Positions 42,940 through 55,185 of a stretch of 64,000 nucleotides of DNA are shown here, piece by piece. The translations under genes and the position numbers were made by a program. The stretch is taken from NCBI GenBank assembly GCA_946894095.1, contig OX335651.1, positions 11,368,501-11,432,500 of the forward strand, given 5' to 3'. A model generated the notes under the pieces. The model saw only the letters and a list, made by a program, of their open reading frames with translations, searched no databases and had not been told where the DNA came from. Each line of letters opens with the position of its first letter. Within the stretch, counting starts at the first letter, position 1. This stretch comes from Incurvaria masculella (Eukaryota > Arthropoda > Insecta > Lepidoptera > Incurvariidae).

Positions 42940-43160
42940 TTACCATGGTAATTAACTTGCTGGGTGAATAGCAGGTGAACAGGCAAAGGAACCTTTAAAT
43001 CTAATGTTTAGTTGCATTTCGTACCACGCTAACTGTCAAACGACGTGTTAGTCGATCAGGTAAACTGAAATTGACCAGTTGGCATAGTACGAAATGCAAT
43101 TAAACGTCATATTTAATCGGTACTTTGCCTGCTATTCACCTGGCGAGTTATTTACCAAGC
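42940..43160. mobile_element. GGTTACCATGG foldback element, third copy
   Basis: The left arm 'ttaccatggtaattaacttg' and 'gaatagcaggtgaacaggc' are mirrored by 'gcctgctattcacctggcga' at the right. The core 'agttggcatagtacgaaatg' is as in the other copies. Confidence 0.7.
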
Positions 43161-43672
43161 GAATGTATAAGCGAACTGCAGGACAACGTTGCCTTCAGTT
43201 GCCATTTCAGTCCTTCGTTCCTCGCTGGCTCACCGCGTCCACCTCGCCGCTACGGGCAGCCCGAAGGCTTCGCTGCGGTGGCGGCGACTGTGACTCCCTC
43301 TCCCGGAGAAGCAGCAGATATTTTTGTAACGAAGCTTTCTGTTTGTATTTAAAACAGACCGCTAGTTTTAGCGGATCCTTTTGAGACGGGAAAGGTAAAC
43401 TGCATGAAATGTTAATCGCCGTTCTCTGGCGTCTGGCGGAATAAACATTTTGCTTTTCTATTTTTGTATTCAAGTCCTGGCTGGAATACATTTCTTTGAA
43501 TCGACGCTGTCATATTATTGTATTCACATTTGAAATTAATTACTGAATACAAAATGATTAAGTGAAACCATAGATACCTAATTGTGCTGTTTGTGTATTA
43601 TTTATTAAGGATGTAAATTTTCGCAAAGTCGTCATTCATTCGATTAATTCATAGACGAAGGATAGTATAGAC

Positions 43673-46304
43673 CAACGGTCAGCAACAGGCGGACCGCGGT
43701 CCGTTTGCGGACCGCGAAAGGTTGAACCTCGGACCGCCAAATATTGTAATGTAGGTATGTCAAGTATAAACAAATACGTAATATTTTTGAACCAATCTAA
43801 CTGAGTACATACCTAATCTAATTAATCTGTTTTACAATATCGACATCGATCAAAAACATCGCGCCGCCGAGTCGCCGCGCGCGCTCTGTTCATACGTACT
43901 TATAGCTCCGACGACCACTTGTAACTGAGCGTGAGCGGAGCGCGGCCTAGCGAGCGGGTTTTGTTAACACGCGAGCGAGAGCGAGACGGCATGCACTAGC
44001 AACAGCGTACGCGAATTAGTTATTGTATGTAAATGTGATTTAGCCATTCGCTACGAAACATCAGCAGATTGAGCGTATCATTTTTATGGTAATATGTGGG
44101 AAAGCATTTCATATTTCGCGTACTTAGCGAACTGTGGCGCGCTTGCGACTTTGTATTTTGTAACAAACGCGAGCAAGTATCGAAATCGGGGGTCCGGGCG
44201 CGAGGGCGGGGGAAAGCAGACTGCCAGTCGGTCTCGCTCGGTCAGTCGCAGCGCAAATCGTGGAGCAACAGTTCATTTGTTTTGTGATTTCTTGCGTTTT
44301 AGTTCGTTTAATAAAAAATATTTTTTTACCTAGGCGTGATATGGATCCTAAAAAGTGAAAAGTGGACAGTGAAAATAGGAGGTTTTTAGAAGAATGGACT
44401 GAACAAATTGTTTTACGCTGCCTGATAGACCTCAAGCAGTTCCAGTGTGCCTTATATGCAATAAAACTGTTGCTATTGTTAAAAGTGCAAATTTGAAGCG
44501 ACACTATGAAACAACACATCAGCAATTCCACAAAAACTTCCCTCCTGGCAGTGAGGCTCGTAAAGAAAAACTTCAGGCACATCTCAGTTCTTACAATAAA
44601 AGCACAAAATTACTAGTTCGTTGCATGAGCGACCAAGAAAAATCCACAGAAGCAGCGTTACGTGTGTGCTGGACGCTTAATAAACATCAAAAACCATTTT
44701 CGGATTCGGAGATAGTGAAGGAATGTATGTTGGCAGTAGTCACAACACTTTTTGAAGAAAAAAAAGATGTTATCACTGGAATTCAAAGTATTCCATTATC
44801 AGCAAGAAGCAATACACGAAGGACTGAAATTTTAGCTGCTGATATTAAGATGACTCTTATCAAACTTCTGCAAAAGGCACCTTGCTACGCCATAGCACTT
44901 GATGAGTCGTGTGACATTACTGATGATGAACAAATGTCAATTTTTGTCAGATTTCTTGACATTGAGTCTAAAACTTTTAGAGAAGAGTTGCTAACAATAT
45001 TGCCGTTAAAAGGTAACACTCGAGGAGAAGATTTATTCAAGGTAATTGATGAATTTATTACTAAATCTAACATCAGTTACGACAAAATGGTGTCTCTTTC
45101 TACTGACGGGGCTCCAGCAATGATTGGCAAAGAAAAAGGTGTCGTCAAGAGAATCAGGGATAAAAATTCAGGCCTAATATCATATCAGTGCATAATCCAC
45201 CCGACAGCCCTTTGTGGAAAACTTAGCGATACACTGAAAGAAGTGATGGACAGCTTGGTGAAGTTAATAAATTTTATAAGATCTCATTCCGCTCTTCAGC
45301 ACCGACATTTCAAGGAGTTTATTTTTGAATGTGATTCAGCGTATTCTGACTTACTGCAACACAACAATGTTCGTTGGCTAAGTAAGGGTCAAGTTATTGA
45401 ACGTTTTTGGTCAATAAAAGAACAAGTAACCTCCTTCTTGCAAAACTCAGATACGCAGGCAGCTAAGAAGCACCTTAAGTTCGTAACAAATAAGCACAAT
45501 ATGTTGGTTGTGGCTTTTCTAAAAGATATTTTGAAATATCTAAATGCGCTCAACACAGAGTTACAAGGAAATGGAAAATTAATATGTGATCTGATACAAA
45601 GCGTGTCTGCTTTTCGTCGTAAGCTGGATATCTTTGAAAAAGATATTGCAAGACAAGAATTTGTTCATTTTCCGACAATTCTGGAATATAATAAGGAGAA
45701 CTCTGAAGAAGACGTTGCAGTGTTTACAAAATTTTTGGCCGATCTTAGCAACGAATTCCAAGACTTTGCAGAGATGGGCAAGCTATCTCTGTTTCTTAAG
45801 TCACCCTTTGAAGTTGATGCAGCAGCCGAATGGACAGATGTGGCTGCCAAGTTATTTAATCTGCCAAAGCCATCACTTCAAATGGAAATAATCGATCTGC
45901 AAGAAGATGTGTCTTTGCAAATATATAAAAAGGTGTCAACTGAAGAATTTTGGGTCAAACATGTCCCACAAAAATACCAAAATTGCAAAAAACTTGCTAT
46001 CAATTTGGCCACTATGTTTGGCTCGACATACATATGCGAAACATCTTTTTCAAAAATGAATTTTTTGAAAAACAAATATCGTTCGAGATTAACAGACGCT
46101 CACTTAGAAGACACTCTTCGAATTAGCTGTTCTTCACGAGAACCAAATTTTAAAAACCTGGCTCAAGACCGCCGATGCAATTTTTCACACTAATTTTAGG
46201 TAATAAATAGCTGTACTTAATTATTATCAGTTGTTTTTTTTTCTGGACCGTTTAAAAATTTTCGAGCAATATCCGGACCCTAGTTAAAACTACTTGCCGA
46301 CCCC
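43673..46304 (+). mobile_element. hAT-family DNA transposon, 2.63 kb
   Basis: The left end 'caacggtcagcaac' and right end 'cttgccgacccc' form the GGTCGGCAA-type terminal repeat of hAT elements. The word tatagac flanks both ends (43666-43672 and 46305-46311), seven bases of the expected 8-bp duplication. Between them lie a 5' leader of about 670 bp and one transposase gene. The close flanks and well-kept frame suggest a fairly recent insertion. Confidence 0.88.
44341..46193 (+). pseudogene. hAT transposase (GTF2IRD2/ZBED5-like), N-terminus disrupted
   Basis: A long frame of 582 codons (44445-46193) begins inside a BED-like zinc finger (CLICNK ... NLKRHYETTH). Hallmarks follow: catalytic Asp in ALDESCD (about 153), STDGAPAM (Asp 221), CIIHPTALCGK, NNVRWLSKG, and the C-terminal dimerisation block with CETSFSKMN. 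The natural start is ATG at 44341, opening MDPKK. Codon 6 there is TGA, and a small deletion near 44410 shifts frame between EEWTEQ and LPDRPQ. Two lesions thus separate the start from an otherwise intact body. Similar proteins have been domesticated elsewhere, but nothing suggests that here. Confidence 0.9.
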
Positions 46305-46311
46305 TATAGAC

Positions 46312-46480
46312 AGACTGATAACGTCTTACGATAAAACTTACAAGTTTGTTTTTGTGTTTTTGGACCTGAATGGCTGATACCACATTCACCGTCCTTTTAT
46401 AACTAATCAGCCCAACGCACCACACTCCCGAAGGTAATTTCATTACAGTATTTATATTAAGCCATTTAAACTCAAACAAA
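46312..46480 (-). repeat. SINE-like tail (minus)
   Basis: 'ggacctgaatggctgatacc' with 'ataactaatcagcccaacgc' and 'ctcccgaagg' recurs at about 52107-52180 and 53965-54043. The hAT element inserted directly beside it. Confidence 0.5.
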
Positions 46481-48150
46481 GTAAGGCACTTTATCCGACG
46501 ACAAATAATTTCGTTGAATACAACATTTCATACTGCGATAACATCGAACAAAGAGACGATTTCTTCGAAATGAAGCTAAAGGAGTGCAACTATCACCAAC
46601 TCTGCCTTGATACCCACCGCTGTTGGCAGCCACAATATAAAATGTTAGCTAAGGTGTGCCACGGGGGACCAATAACGCGAATCATGTTGGAAGTTAACGT
46701 GATGATGACTTTGTAACAGTGTAAATAAGACGCAGCATCACATTAAAGAAAAAGAGCTTTAACTGTGGAAACTTGTCCACATATTGTTGATATCACTTCA
46801 AATATAGAATTCATAATTTTGTCCACTGAGTTGATCCTTTCTTCGAAATCTCTCAGGTTAGTTTTGTTTCATCGTCCATTTTTTTCATTGCGGATTTAAA
46901 CGAGGGTCTACAATTAAATGTAAATCACATTCTTACATGAATACCGGTGAGATTCATAAGCCCCGAGGAGTAGCCCACGTTGTGTAGCTTTTGTCGTCGT
47001 GCAGTCTAGCGCTTCGTTCGGTGGGTAGAGCTGACCGCAGAATTTCCTGGACAGAAGCTGCGGTGATGAGAAGCGGTTCTGCGTTTTTCTCATTTCAGGA
47101 ACCGTGTCGTCTATAGAAATATTCCTCTTCCGATGGTCAATTTCATCTTAAATTTTGTATTGTTCCTATGCAATCGACTGTGATTCACGCCCTATTCATA
47201 GGAAGAGGGTCTGGCGTCAACTGGCGAAGGTGGTCACCTATTGAAGTTTCACTAGGGTGCGGTTGGGGACAGACTGCGACCAAACAACCACTTTGCGCTG
47301 CGACCACTCTACATTGTGGCCAATATCAATAGTCTGAGGGTACACAAAGCTACAGCACAGCCATTAAGGTGGGTGTATTCAGAGCGTAACGCCACATCGA
47401 TGGGCCGGCATTCAGACTAGACTGGTGTAACGACTTCAGTCTGAACTTGTAGCTATCTCGTCTAGCGTTCTCCACACACGAACACAACCCACACGACATT
47501 GTCTCCTTCGATTGCATAGAAGCTAGAATGTTGTTCATTTTACTTTCAGCTTTGAAACACTATAAACGTACGAATAGAATGAATTTACCGAATCATTAAA
47601 AATGTTCAGATTTTACATACAGAAATTACATCCAGGAATCTGAACAACGTTCAATTATAATTTGGCGCTCTGATGTTTGTCCGCCAGGCCTATAATTTGT
47701 AAAACTTTATTTTGGCACCACTTGTCCCAACAACTTTTTCATTACCTACGAGGTAAGCCTCTGTAAGCCCAAAAATATCTGATCAACACAAACTCAGCAA
47801 AACCTCTTATCTCAAAATCTTTGAATAATGCACGACCTAAATTTTACCTTGCTCAGGCTTGCTTGCTGGCTCAGGTTCTACTAAAGACTGAACTAATCTA
47901 GGATTTTGCATGGTTCACGATAAATCCAAGATAATAAGTATGGACAATTCGGATTAGTTTAGATTGTATTCTAACGTATTTACTTATTTCTAAAAATTTT
48001 ATTGAATAAAAAGTTAAGACTAGTTAATACAATTTTTGGTCGAATTTTCTTTTCAATTTACTGCAAACTCTTAAGAACCACTAACTGCACAGCAATTTCA
48101 TTTCTTTCACATCCACCGATGTAAGCACACTCAAATATTAATTAAAGGAG
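46481..48150. other. Intergenic with unidentified repeats
   Basis: The minus-strand frame at 47350-47538 (MSCGLCSCVENARRDSYKF) is protein-like but unassigned. The block 47220-47340 resembles a dispersed repeat but I found no second copy in this window. Confidence 0.45.
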
Positions 48151-48352
48151 CACGAAGTGACGGTAAATTTTAATAATGTCTCTTCTTTCTATTATCTCGG
48201 TGGCGGTGGCGGCGGTGGCTCTGGACCGCCGGCAGAGTACCCACTTCACCTGCCACAGTGCAGTTTCAGTCAACTCACTCGCGTCCAGTTATATCACGCT
48301 CTCGGGTACGCCTTCATTTGCAGGGATGGTACTATCGACGACATAAATGCAG

Positions 48353-48555
48353 TTAGCACCCTACGGTCGGATTTGTTGTTTTACCGGAGGTACGTACGCG
48401 TTAACGACGCGATTCCATCCTCCCGCAACCAGGAAGATCCAGCGATTCCTGGATCAGCTGCCCGAATGGCTGGCATGCTGGCGCTTGACGGCGAACGTCG
48501 GGATGATGCAGGCCATGGTGACCGGCTACGGTATGAACCACAGAACAATTAGGAG
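48353..48555 (+). CDS. Candidate internal exon of an unidentified gene
   Basis: A 203-nt open stretch between 'aaatgcag' and 'gtaaga', phase 0 in and 2 out. It encodes LAPYGRICCFTGGTY, then PPATRKIQRFLDQLPEWLA and CWRLTANVGMMQAMVTGYG. GC content and residue mix are those of coding DNA, unlike the surroundings. I recognise no family and found no partner exon, so it could be a lone exon of a long gene, a retained fragment, or chance. Confidence 0.3.
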
Positions 48556-49059
48556 GTAAGAATTGTGAAGTGGGCGGAACTCGCGCGCCGGTCTTTAGCG
48601 GGGACCCGCTCACTTCATACGCGCATGAATCACTCCTCTGCGGCTGTCCTGTGCATTAACTTATCCGTGATACAATCTAAAATTGAAAAGGAGTAATGCC
48701 GTACTGTGCCATAATAACGTGCAAACACGACCGCCGGTGCACAACCTTCATAATGGAGGAGTTTCGTATCACCGGCAAGTGTCATTTACGTGAATAGCGA
48801 TAAAACTTACGACAAATGCATTACGAAAAATATGGCGTCGCGGCGTCGTTTTGCTGGCCGGGTCATGTCTCGCTACGTTGTTTGTGACCACGTGCGTGTG
48901 AGGCGCTCAGCCGTGTTCGAAAGTGACGTAACATTTGATTGCAAACAGTATTGGAATTCCAACATAGAGTCATTACGTTAAGGTTCATATTTACTAAACA
49001 AATGTGGATTTGTTGTTTGGTTATCGATTAAGAAGGGATAGCCAATTGCGACTGTTATA

Positions 49060-49625
49060 CATTCGCGGAGCAAAAAGGTCTTAAGTAAAACGGTAACAGC
49101 GGTCCTGGAACAAATTTAGAAACGTTTCACTTCCTGCCTCCTCAATATTCCGTGGTATGAACCCATCACTGCTGAATCTAAACGGGGAAGCGATCGATTG
49201 GCCCACCCAGGTATTTCACCTTCGACCGCGGCCTCATACTCTAGACTCCGTCCAGTTAAAAACTTACTTACTCTACGTAAATTCCTTACCAAGCTGGGGA
49301 TCTAAAAGATCTACTTGATGTCCTGCCTCAAGTACGCAAGCGCCGGCGTGGTACGCGCTAGCTTCGGAGACACGACGCAAGAGCGTCCGCGCACAACAGT
49401 ACCTAGGACTCCGTACCATTACGGGGGCGCCCCGCTACGTGAGGAACGCAACGATCGCGAGAGACCTAAAGACGAAGATTGAACTATCCGAAGAAGAACT
49501 GCAGTGAGGAAGGCCAACAGCGAAGTAGCAAACAAGCAAAGCACTTTTAATAAGATCCCACCTTGCAGTAGAAGGTAGCGTATGCAACTACGGCCAAGAA
49601 TCTTAAAGCCAAATGCCATTTCCAT
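49060..49625 (+). pseudogene. Decayed Jockey-like LINE, 3' end of the reverse-transcriptase ORF
   Basis: In changing frames, AIDWPTQV is followed by LKNLLTLRKFLTKLG, CLKYASAGVV, then SVRAQQYLGLRTITGAPRYV and RNATIARDLKTKIE. The last block ('APRYVRN.TI.RDL') is typical of the C-terminus of Jockey-type proteins. Indels and a stop split the blocks. Confidence 0.75.
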
Positions 49626-49629
49626 TTGC

Positions 49630-50540
49630 CATTTGCCCTAGTTTTTCTTCCAAAGAGACCACATTCCACAGTGATCCACACAAATTGCGGCCAAATATGT
49701 GATTTTTTACTTAAATTAGTCATCAACCATGTCCTTATTTGCTTATTCGCTCGATTCTATGCTTAGCCGCCAACTTTCGCCAACTGATGACAAACCCCCG
49801 TTGGTTTGCCATCATGTGGCGAAGGTTCATCTGAGTGCGTGTATGGTACGGGGTGTAGCCACCAACGACCTCATCCACCTCCGAGGCCAAGGAGCGCATA
49901 GCTCCAGCCTGACTCAGTTCTGGACGCTTTACGCGGCGAGAATTGTGGCAGTGGCAAAGAAACTGCGCAAACTGCTAGCTGCCGTCTTCGTGACAGCGAC
50001 CGTCTAACCCCTACATGACCTCAGGTTATACCTGATTAGCACCTCGTACACACATGAGAAGGAACGCTAAGAACCTTTGCACCACCCGATGAGTTTGAGC
50101 TCCTTAGCATCACGCTAAGTTACCAGAGGTTTGAGCAGTGGGGTTAATTGATTATAACAAAACAATAAATAGACCCATTCTGCGTGAACCTCCCGCCAAA
50201 ATGCTGATAACTTGAGAACCACTAACCGGATGATAATGATGCGGATTCCTTCCATAAATTCACGCGAAATCACAAGAGGTTTGAGCAGCAAATGCTTATA
50301 AGTCGACAACCGCTAAACCTGTAGCGTTGATGTTATTTATCTACTAGTAGCCTCATTGTGTCCACATCAGTCATCTTACAAAATCAATGTGAAAGAGTCC
50401 TTACAACAAATCAATAAATGGACATCTCCTGCATGAAAATCCCTGGAAATTGGCAGAGTGCATTAGTCTGAATTACCAGAAAGATAACCAGTGGGGGTAA
50501 ATACTGATAACTTGAGAACCACTTACCTGATTTAGATGCG
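49630..50540. other. Intergenic with direct-repeat scraps
   Basis: 'ataacttgagaaccactaac' and 'aagaggtttgagcagcaaat' units recur at 50205, 50275 and 50505, and relate loosely to 61190-61440. No gene. Confidence 0.45.
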
Positions 50541-50559
50541 ATTTGGATCAACGGAAAGT

Positions 50560-50710
50560 AACTCTGGGCGCGGTCGCAATCGCTCGCCGTTGTTCAGATT
50601 CCTGGAAAATTCCGTAGGATACATTCAATAATTTGGCCCGACATCTATTCAAAACGACATTGACCTGCGCAGAGCCGGGTACCTCAGCTAGTTGGATATA
50701 AATAAAAGTT
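50560..50710 (-). repeat. RTE-like tail motif (minus)
   Basis: Minus-strand 'ctagctgaggtacccggctc' and 'caggtcaatgtcgttttg' match 60430-60480 and 60630-60680. Confidence 0.6.
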
Positions 50711-50719
50711 AACTTGAAC

Positions 50720-52100
50720 ACTATTATCATGACTATTGAAAACGTACAAAATATCATGCTATGATTTCATCTTTACTTGTATTCCTGTGGCATTGCTGAC
50801 GTCAGTCTTTTACTTGGACTCCGTGTTTCTTTACCCAAAATTAGTTACAATTTGCGATGAAATTATATTAATGATGAAACAGCACTTTTGATGCAACTGT
50901 TAAAAAATTAGCTTGACACAGTTTGATACAAAATAATATAGTTTTTTTTTTTTATTTAAATTTGTAACACTATTATGCAACACTTTAATAAATGATGATT
51001 GTTTTTATAAGCCCAAATAATAAACCAACTGAAAGGTTTGCTACGTAAACTTTATTTCAGATAATAAATTGTTAACCTTTAGACATTGTTGGGTGAAGGT
51101 CCCAAGTTAATTAAGCTGCCCTTGAAGTGATGAACGACGTTTAAATCAAAGGATTTAATTTTGAAACAGAAATAAATATAATCAAGAGAGATAAGGGAAA
51201 GGTATACAAATATTTAAACAGGGCTCTGACTTGAGACGAATCCGCAAACAATTTAATTTTAGGGTTGAACAGAATAGATGTAGCTGTATAATGTTTATGA
51301 TAATGTCCAATTCAATTTATCAAATGCCCCATTCATCCAATATTTTATCAAAGCACCTTTCGTAGACAGAGATGAAGATTTGCAAAGTAATAAGTAAATA
51401 ATATAAAAGGTTGAAAATACCATGCCAGATACTATTGCTAATTTTATGTAAATTATCGATATCAATTTAACAAGATTCAATGTCGCTCTTATTTCTAACA
51501 CAGTAACACATTTTAACATTAACAAGTGTTCGTCTTGTCGGCATTTACAATCGTTTCATACTTTGCACAATACAGTATGGTCATGGGTTCCATAGCAAAA
51601 AAATCTAGGTGTGTGGATAATTTTATGGAGGATCGTCGGCCTCGACACGAGGGTATGAAGAAATGACGGTTCGCTTACAAGCAGCTCTCGGCGAAGCCGC
51701 CGCCCGAAGATGCGGGTCGATCACGCGACCATGGCTACAGCGCCACGACAGCCGGCACAGCCACCGGAACACCCTCAGCCAGGAATAAAAATGGTTTTCA
51801 CCAATAAAACTACGGAGGTCATATTACGTGTTTAATGGCTCCGACGACGGAAACCGGAAGAGTACCCACAGACTATACAATCATAGACAATGTAAATAAA
51901 TTGGTGTCGTTCATTATATTACAGAATTATCCAGTGTGACAACGCTTGATGTGCAGTATATGTGCTTTCATTAATAGATAACATTTTTTTAAGGATCGCG
52001 TTTTAATTTTGAATGCAATCATTTTGTAGTCTCTGAATGGACGACGAGTCGCTGAGTCCTGAAGAAGTCCATCATGATGAGGCGGGAGAACAAGTTTTTT
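50720..52100. other. Intergenic, no gene
   Basis: AT-rich; a GC-richer patch at 51630-51790 is not recognised. Confidence 0.5.
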
Positions 52101-52104
52101 TTTA

Positions 52105-52190
52105 TGTGACCAGACATGGATGGCTAATACCACGCCCACAATCATTGACCCAACACACCGCATTCACGAAGGAACTTTGCAAGTGCAATG
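52105..52190 (-). repeat. SINE-like tail (minus)
   Basis: Minus strand: 'aatgcggtgtgttgggtcaa' then 'gggcgtggtattagccatcc', the same family as 46365 and 53965. Confidence 0.55.
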
Positions 52191-52828
52191 CCAGGACGTT
52201 TATGAGCACGGCTACGAGATAGATAGATTGGTGAATAATATCGTGAGTTCCCTCGTCGAATCCTACACTGTTCCGGGCGGCTGCGTTGCAGCGAGACGAT
52301 ACGCCGGCGACGGTGGTGGAGCGCCGTGGGGGCAGTCGCGGCGCGCTTCGCCGGGATGTCCCACCTGGGAACCTCCAGGCGACGCCGTGAGCACTGCAAC
52401 GTCTCACTCCCCTGGAGGGGCCCGCTTTCTAGCACCTGTGACAAGGTTTTGGCTACTTAAATAGTCGTAGCAAAATTGTAACTAATCGTTCCCGAAACAC
52501 CTGGGTGTTACAATTTTGTTGTAACATATTATTTCAATATAATATTATCCGAAATTGATGTTTTTATTTTCATGATTATTGAGCCGTCAAGACTTTTTTT
52601 AAGCCAAAAAATCAAAAGTCAAGAGCTTTAAGCAAAATAACAACATTTTTGTATTTAAATAAAACCCAGCAAGCATTACTATAAAAATATTAAATTAAAA
52701 AATAGATTATAAATAGACAATTAATCAGTGACACATTTAAGAATTGTAATCAGATTTGGAAAATAATCAGAAAACGTTTTTTTGGTCTGAGCATTCGTCG
52801 GAAGCATGGTGTTTCTGATTATCTATAA

Positions 52829-53084
52829 TCCGTCGCACCCGGGACGTACAGGCGTATGTCATTTTTATTAAATTTGCAGTAGAGCTGAAAAAGTGATAGT
52901 TTCTCTGTTTTTTTTCATATGTTAGTGAATATACTGCAAATGATGCTGTAAAAAATAACCTGGTAAGAAGCTTTGCTAAGATTTTAAATATAAATAATAG
53001 AGCAAATAAATTAATATATGTATTCTATATATATATATAAAAACTATAATTGTGAGATACGCCTGTAAGTCCCGAGTGCGACGA
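52829..53084. mobile_element. 256-bp MITE with about 30-bp terminal inverted repeats
   Basis: 'cgtcgcacccgggacgtaca' with 'ggcgtat' at the left is matched in complement by 'atacgcctgtaagtcccgag' with 'tgcgacg' at the right. AT-rich, non-coding core. Confidence 0.75.
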
Positions 53085-53324
53085 ATTCTTCAATGTAAAT
53101 GGCGTTGTATACCGTATGTACAACTATGTATCAATGAGAACACAATACCAATTCATCCCTTTAGAACTTATGATAGTAATGTTATGATTCATCTTATGTG
53201 AGCATTATTAAAATGAGTTCTGTGGAACAAGCCCTTTGTCCATATCATCCTGACTACAAAAAATGCACTTAATTTCTGTGGTAGCAGGAGGAGACAGCGG
53301 GAATTTTAATTCTACAATAACTGG

Positions 53325-53785
53325 TTATGGTGCTGTCTCTACAACAAACACAAAAACAACAATCGTTGTTATTAAAATTCTACAATAACATTTTCATCTT
53401 TCCTGCGTGATTAAAATTTTAATCAGTGACGTCTTACCACAAAATTAAATTATTATAACATGAAATAATAACTGTTTAGGGAATTTCGTAATTAAAATTC
53501 ACCGAATTAAATTAATAAAAATGCTAAAATAGATGTCTAACAGGAAAGTCCTTAAACTTAGTGAAATCCCAAGAAACTTATAATTAGATAGGAAAATAAC
53601 CATCTCATTCGCTTGTTTGTTAAGGTAACTATCTTAACAATATGCATTATATTTCTTATAAATAAATAAGGGAAACAGCTAATCTGGTTGCATCATATTA
53701 ATTCTGTAGGCAGACATAATATTAATAACAACGATTGATGTTTTTGTGTTTGTTGTAGAGACAGCACCATAACCATTATTTTTCT
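53325..53785. repeat. Inverted pair of about 55 bp, 340 bp apart
   Basis: 'ggttatggtgctgtctctac' and 'aacaaacacaaaaacaac' near 53325-53370 recur as complement at about 53718-53782. The sequence between is AT-rich. A looser match lies at 57430-57480. Confidence 0.7.
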
Positions 53786-53964
53786 TACAATTTCAAGTTT
53801 TCTTGGATTACACTCTTGTAGGCACAACTTTCCTACGACATATTTTTTATGTAAGTGGACATGGATGATAACTAGATGTATTCTACGTCTACATTGAACT
53901 AGAAGGGAAACTTGGACAATTTTCATTGCCGCTTCCACCATCGTTAATACTATAATTTGGTTTT

Positions 53965-54115
53965 ATTATTCTGGACGTGGATGGCTAATATACCCACCGT
54001 CATAATACGAGTAATCGCCAAACTCACCGCATATTCGAAGAAATCAGGTACCTAGCCCGGACCTTTCCGGGCTAGGTACCTGATTAAACTGGATTGAAAA
54101 CTGATTAAAACGGCT
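53965..54115. repeat. SINE-tail scrap with a perfect 20-bp hairpin and local duplication
   Basis: 54042-54061 and 54066-54085 are exact complements (stem 20 bp, loop 4 nt, containing 'aggtacctagcccgg'). Directly after, 'attaaactggattgaaaa' occurs twice (about 54084 and 54118). Confidence 0.85.
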
Positions 54116-54405
54116 ACATTAAACTGGATTGAAAATGTGGACAATTGTTCAATGCCACTTCGGTCATCTTTCGATGCGATAGTACCAACCCGCGGGCGGG
54201 CTTAACCCTACCACCTACTGAAGGAAGGTGACCTACAGTTTTACATATATTTCGAACCATGGAACATCTCTTGAAACAACTTGAATTCGTAACGAAATCG
54301 AATTCAAGAGAAAAACGTGGTGCATAAAATGGGCCGAGATTCGAACCCATGAACTCTGGCATGGAAGCAAGTCCACACGCTCCTACGCTTCGAGCCGCTC
54401 ATAGT
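54116..54405 (-). mobile_element. tRNA-headed SINE, copy 4 (minus)
   Basis: Minus strand: head 'gagcggctcgaagcgtagga', B box 'catgggttcgaatctcgg' (54343-54360), body 'gttccatggttcgaaatat' and 'gtaggtcaccttccttcagt'. The best-preserved B box of the four copies. Confidence 0.75.
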
Positions 54406-54489
54406 TACGCTTAAAATCATCCACCCTTTTTTAAAGATGCACTTGTCTGATCACCAATATCTCTCCATATTTTCCTTAACGGTCGGTGT

Positions 54490-54710
54490 TTCCAATTCCC
54501 GCGGGGCTACCCTTCGCAGCGACCCGACCCGACGCGACGACGCTTCCACATTTACTTACTATAGCAGCCAATATTCCTTGCCTCCCCCCTCCCCCCCCCC
54601 CCCTCCTGTGCACCGCCGCAACGTAGCCGAGCGGCTTCGCGTTCCCGTCAAAATTCCCCGGCGATGTCTTCGAGCGCGTCCACACGTGACCGTGCTACAT
54701 TCGAGGTGAG
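54490..54710. other. GC-rich segment with poly-C run
   Basis: Includes C-runs at 54583-54606 and open frames on both strands with no known domain. A CAGGAATC-family scrap follows at 54730-54815. Confidence 0.45.
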
Positions 54711-55185
54711 TTTTTAGTCGGAAAAGGCCTATTTTTAGAATTCCGCGCTCAGGAATCAGGAATCTTTTAGTCGAGAAAACCGCGATTTTAACGAAGAGGC
54801 TTCTGCTCTGAATTGCATATTTTTGCCTCATTATTCCGTCAGCGGCGCCTGTAAAGCGCTTTAAAATGTAGAATCCATTTCTGCGTGCAGAAATGTAGAT
54901 GTTTATTGTACCCGCATTAGAACATTACATTGTTTACTCACTGATTGCTTACTAATAATAATTAATATATTTTATAATTAATATTGCATTACTATAGTCC
55001 TAGGGATAGTTGTAAAAAAGGTCGCGACTCCTTATATTTCTATTTCTATAATTATAATTTTCAAAATATTTTATGTGTTAGCGGCTATAATATAATAAAA
55101 ACACAATATTTTGTTTAATTTTTTTTTCTATCCTAGGAAACTTGGAATTGTAGAGAGCATGTGTGCCGACATGACACCTAAGATG

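Noticed and set aside
42466..42951. 161-codon plus-strand open frame
   Set aside because: It runs across two CAGGAATC foldback copies and encodes no known domain; the openness is due to the repeat.
43094..43491. Overlapping frames near 43.1-43.5 kb
   Set aside because: They begin inside a foldback element and continue into a short GC-rich segment related to 42.25 kb; no protein family is recognised.
44124..44582. 152-codon minus-strand frame over the hAT 5' region
   Set aside because: Antisense to the transposase start, with no domain; the plus-strand transposase explains the region.
52120..52464. 114-codon frame in a GC-rich patch
   Set aside because: Its first part is SINE-tail sequence and its second part is unremarkable GC-rich DNA; no exon signals agree with it.
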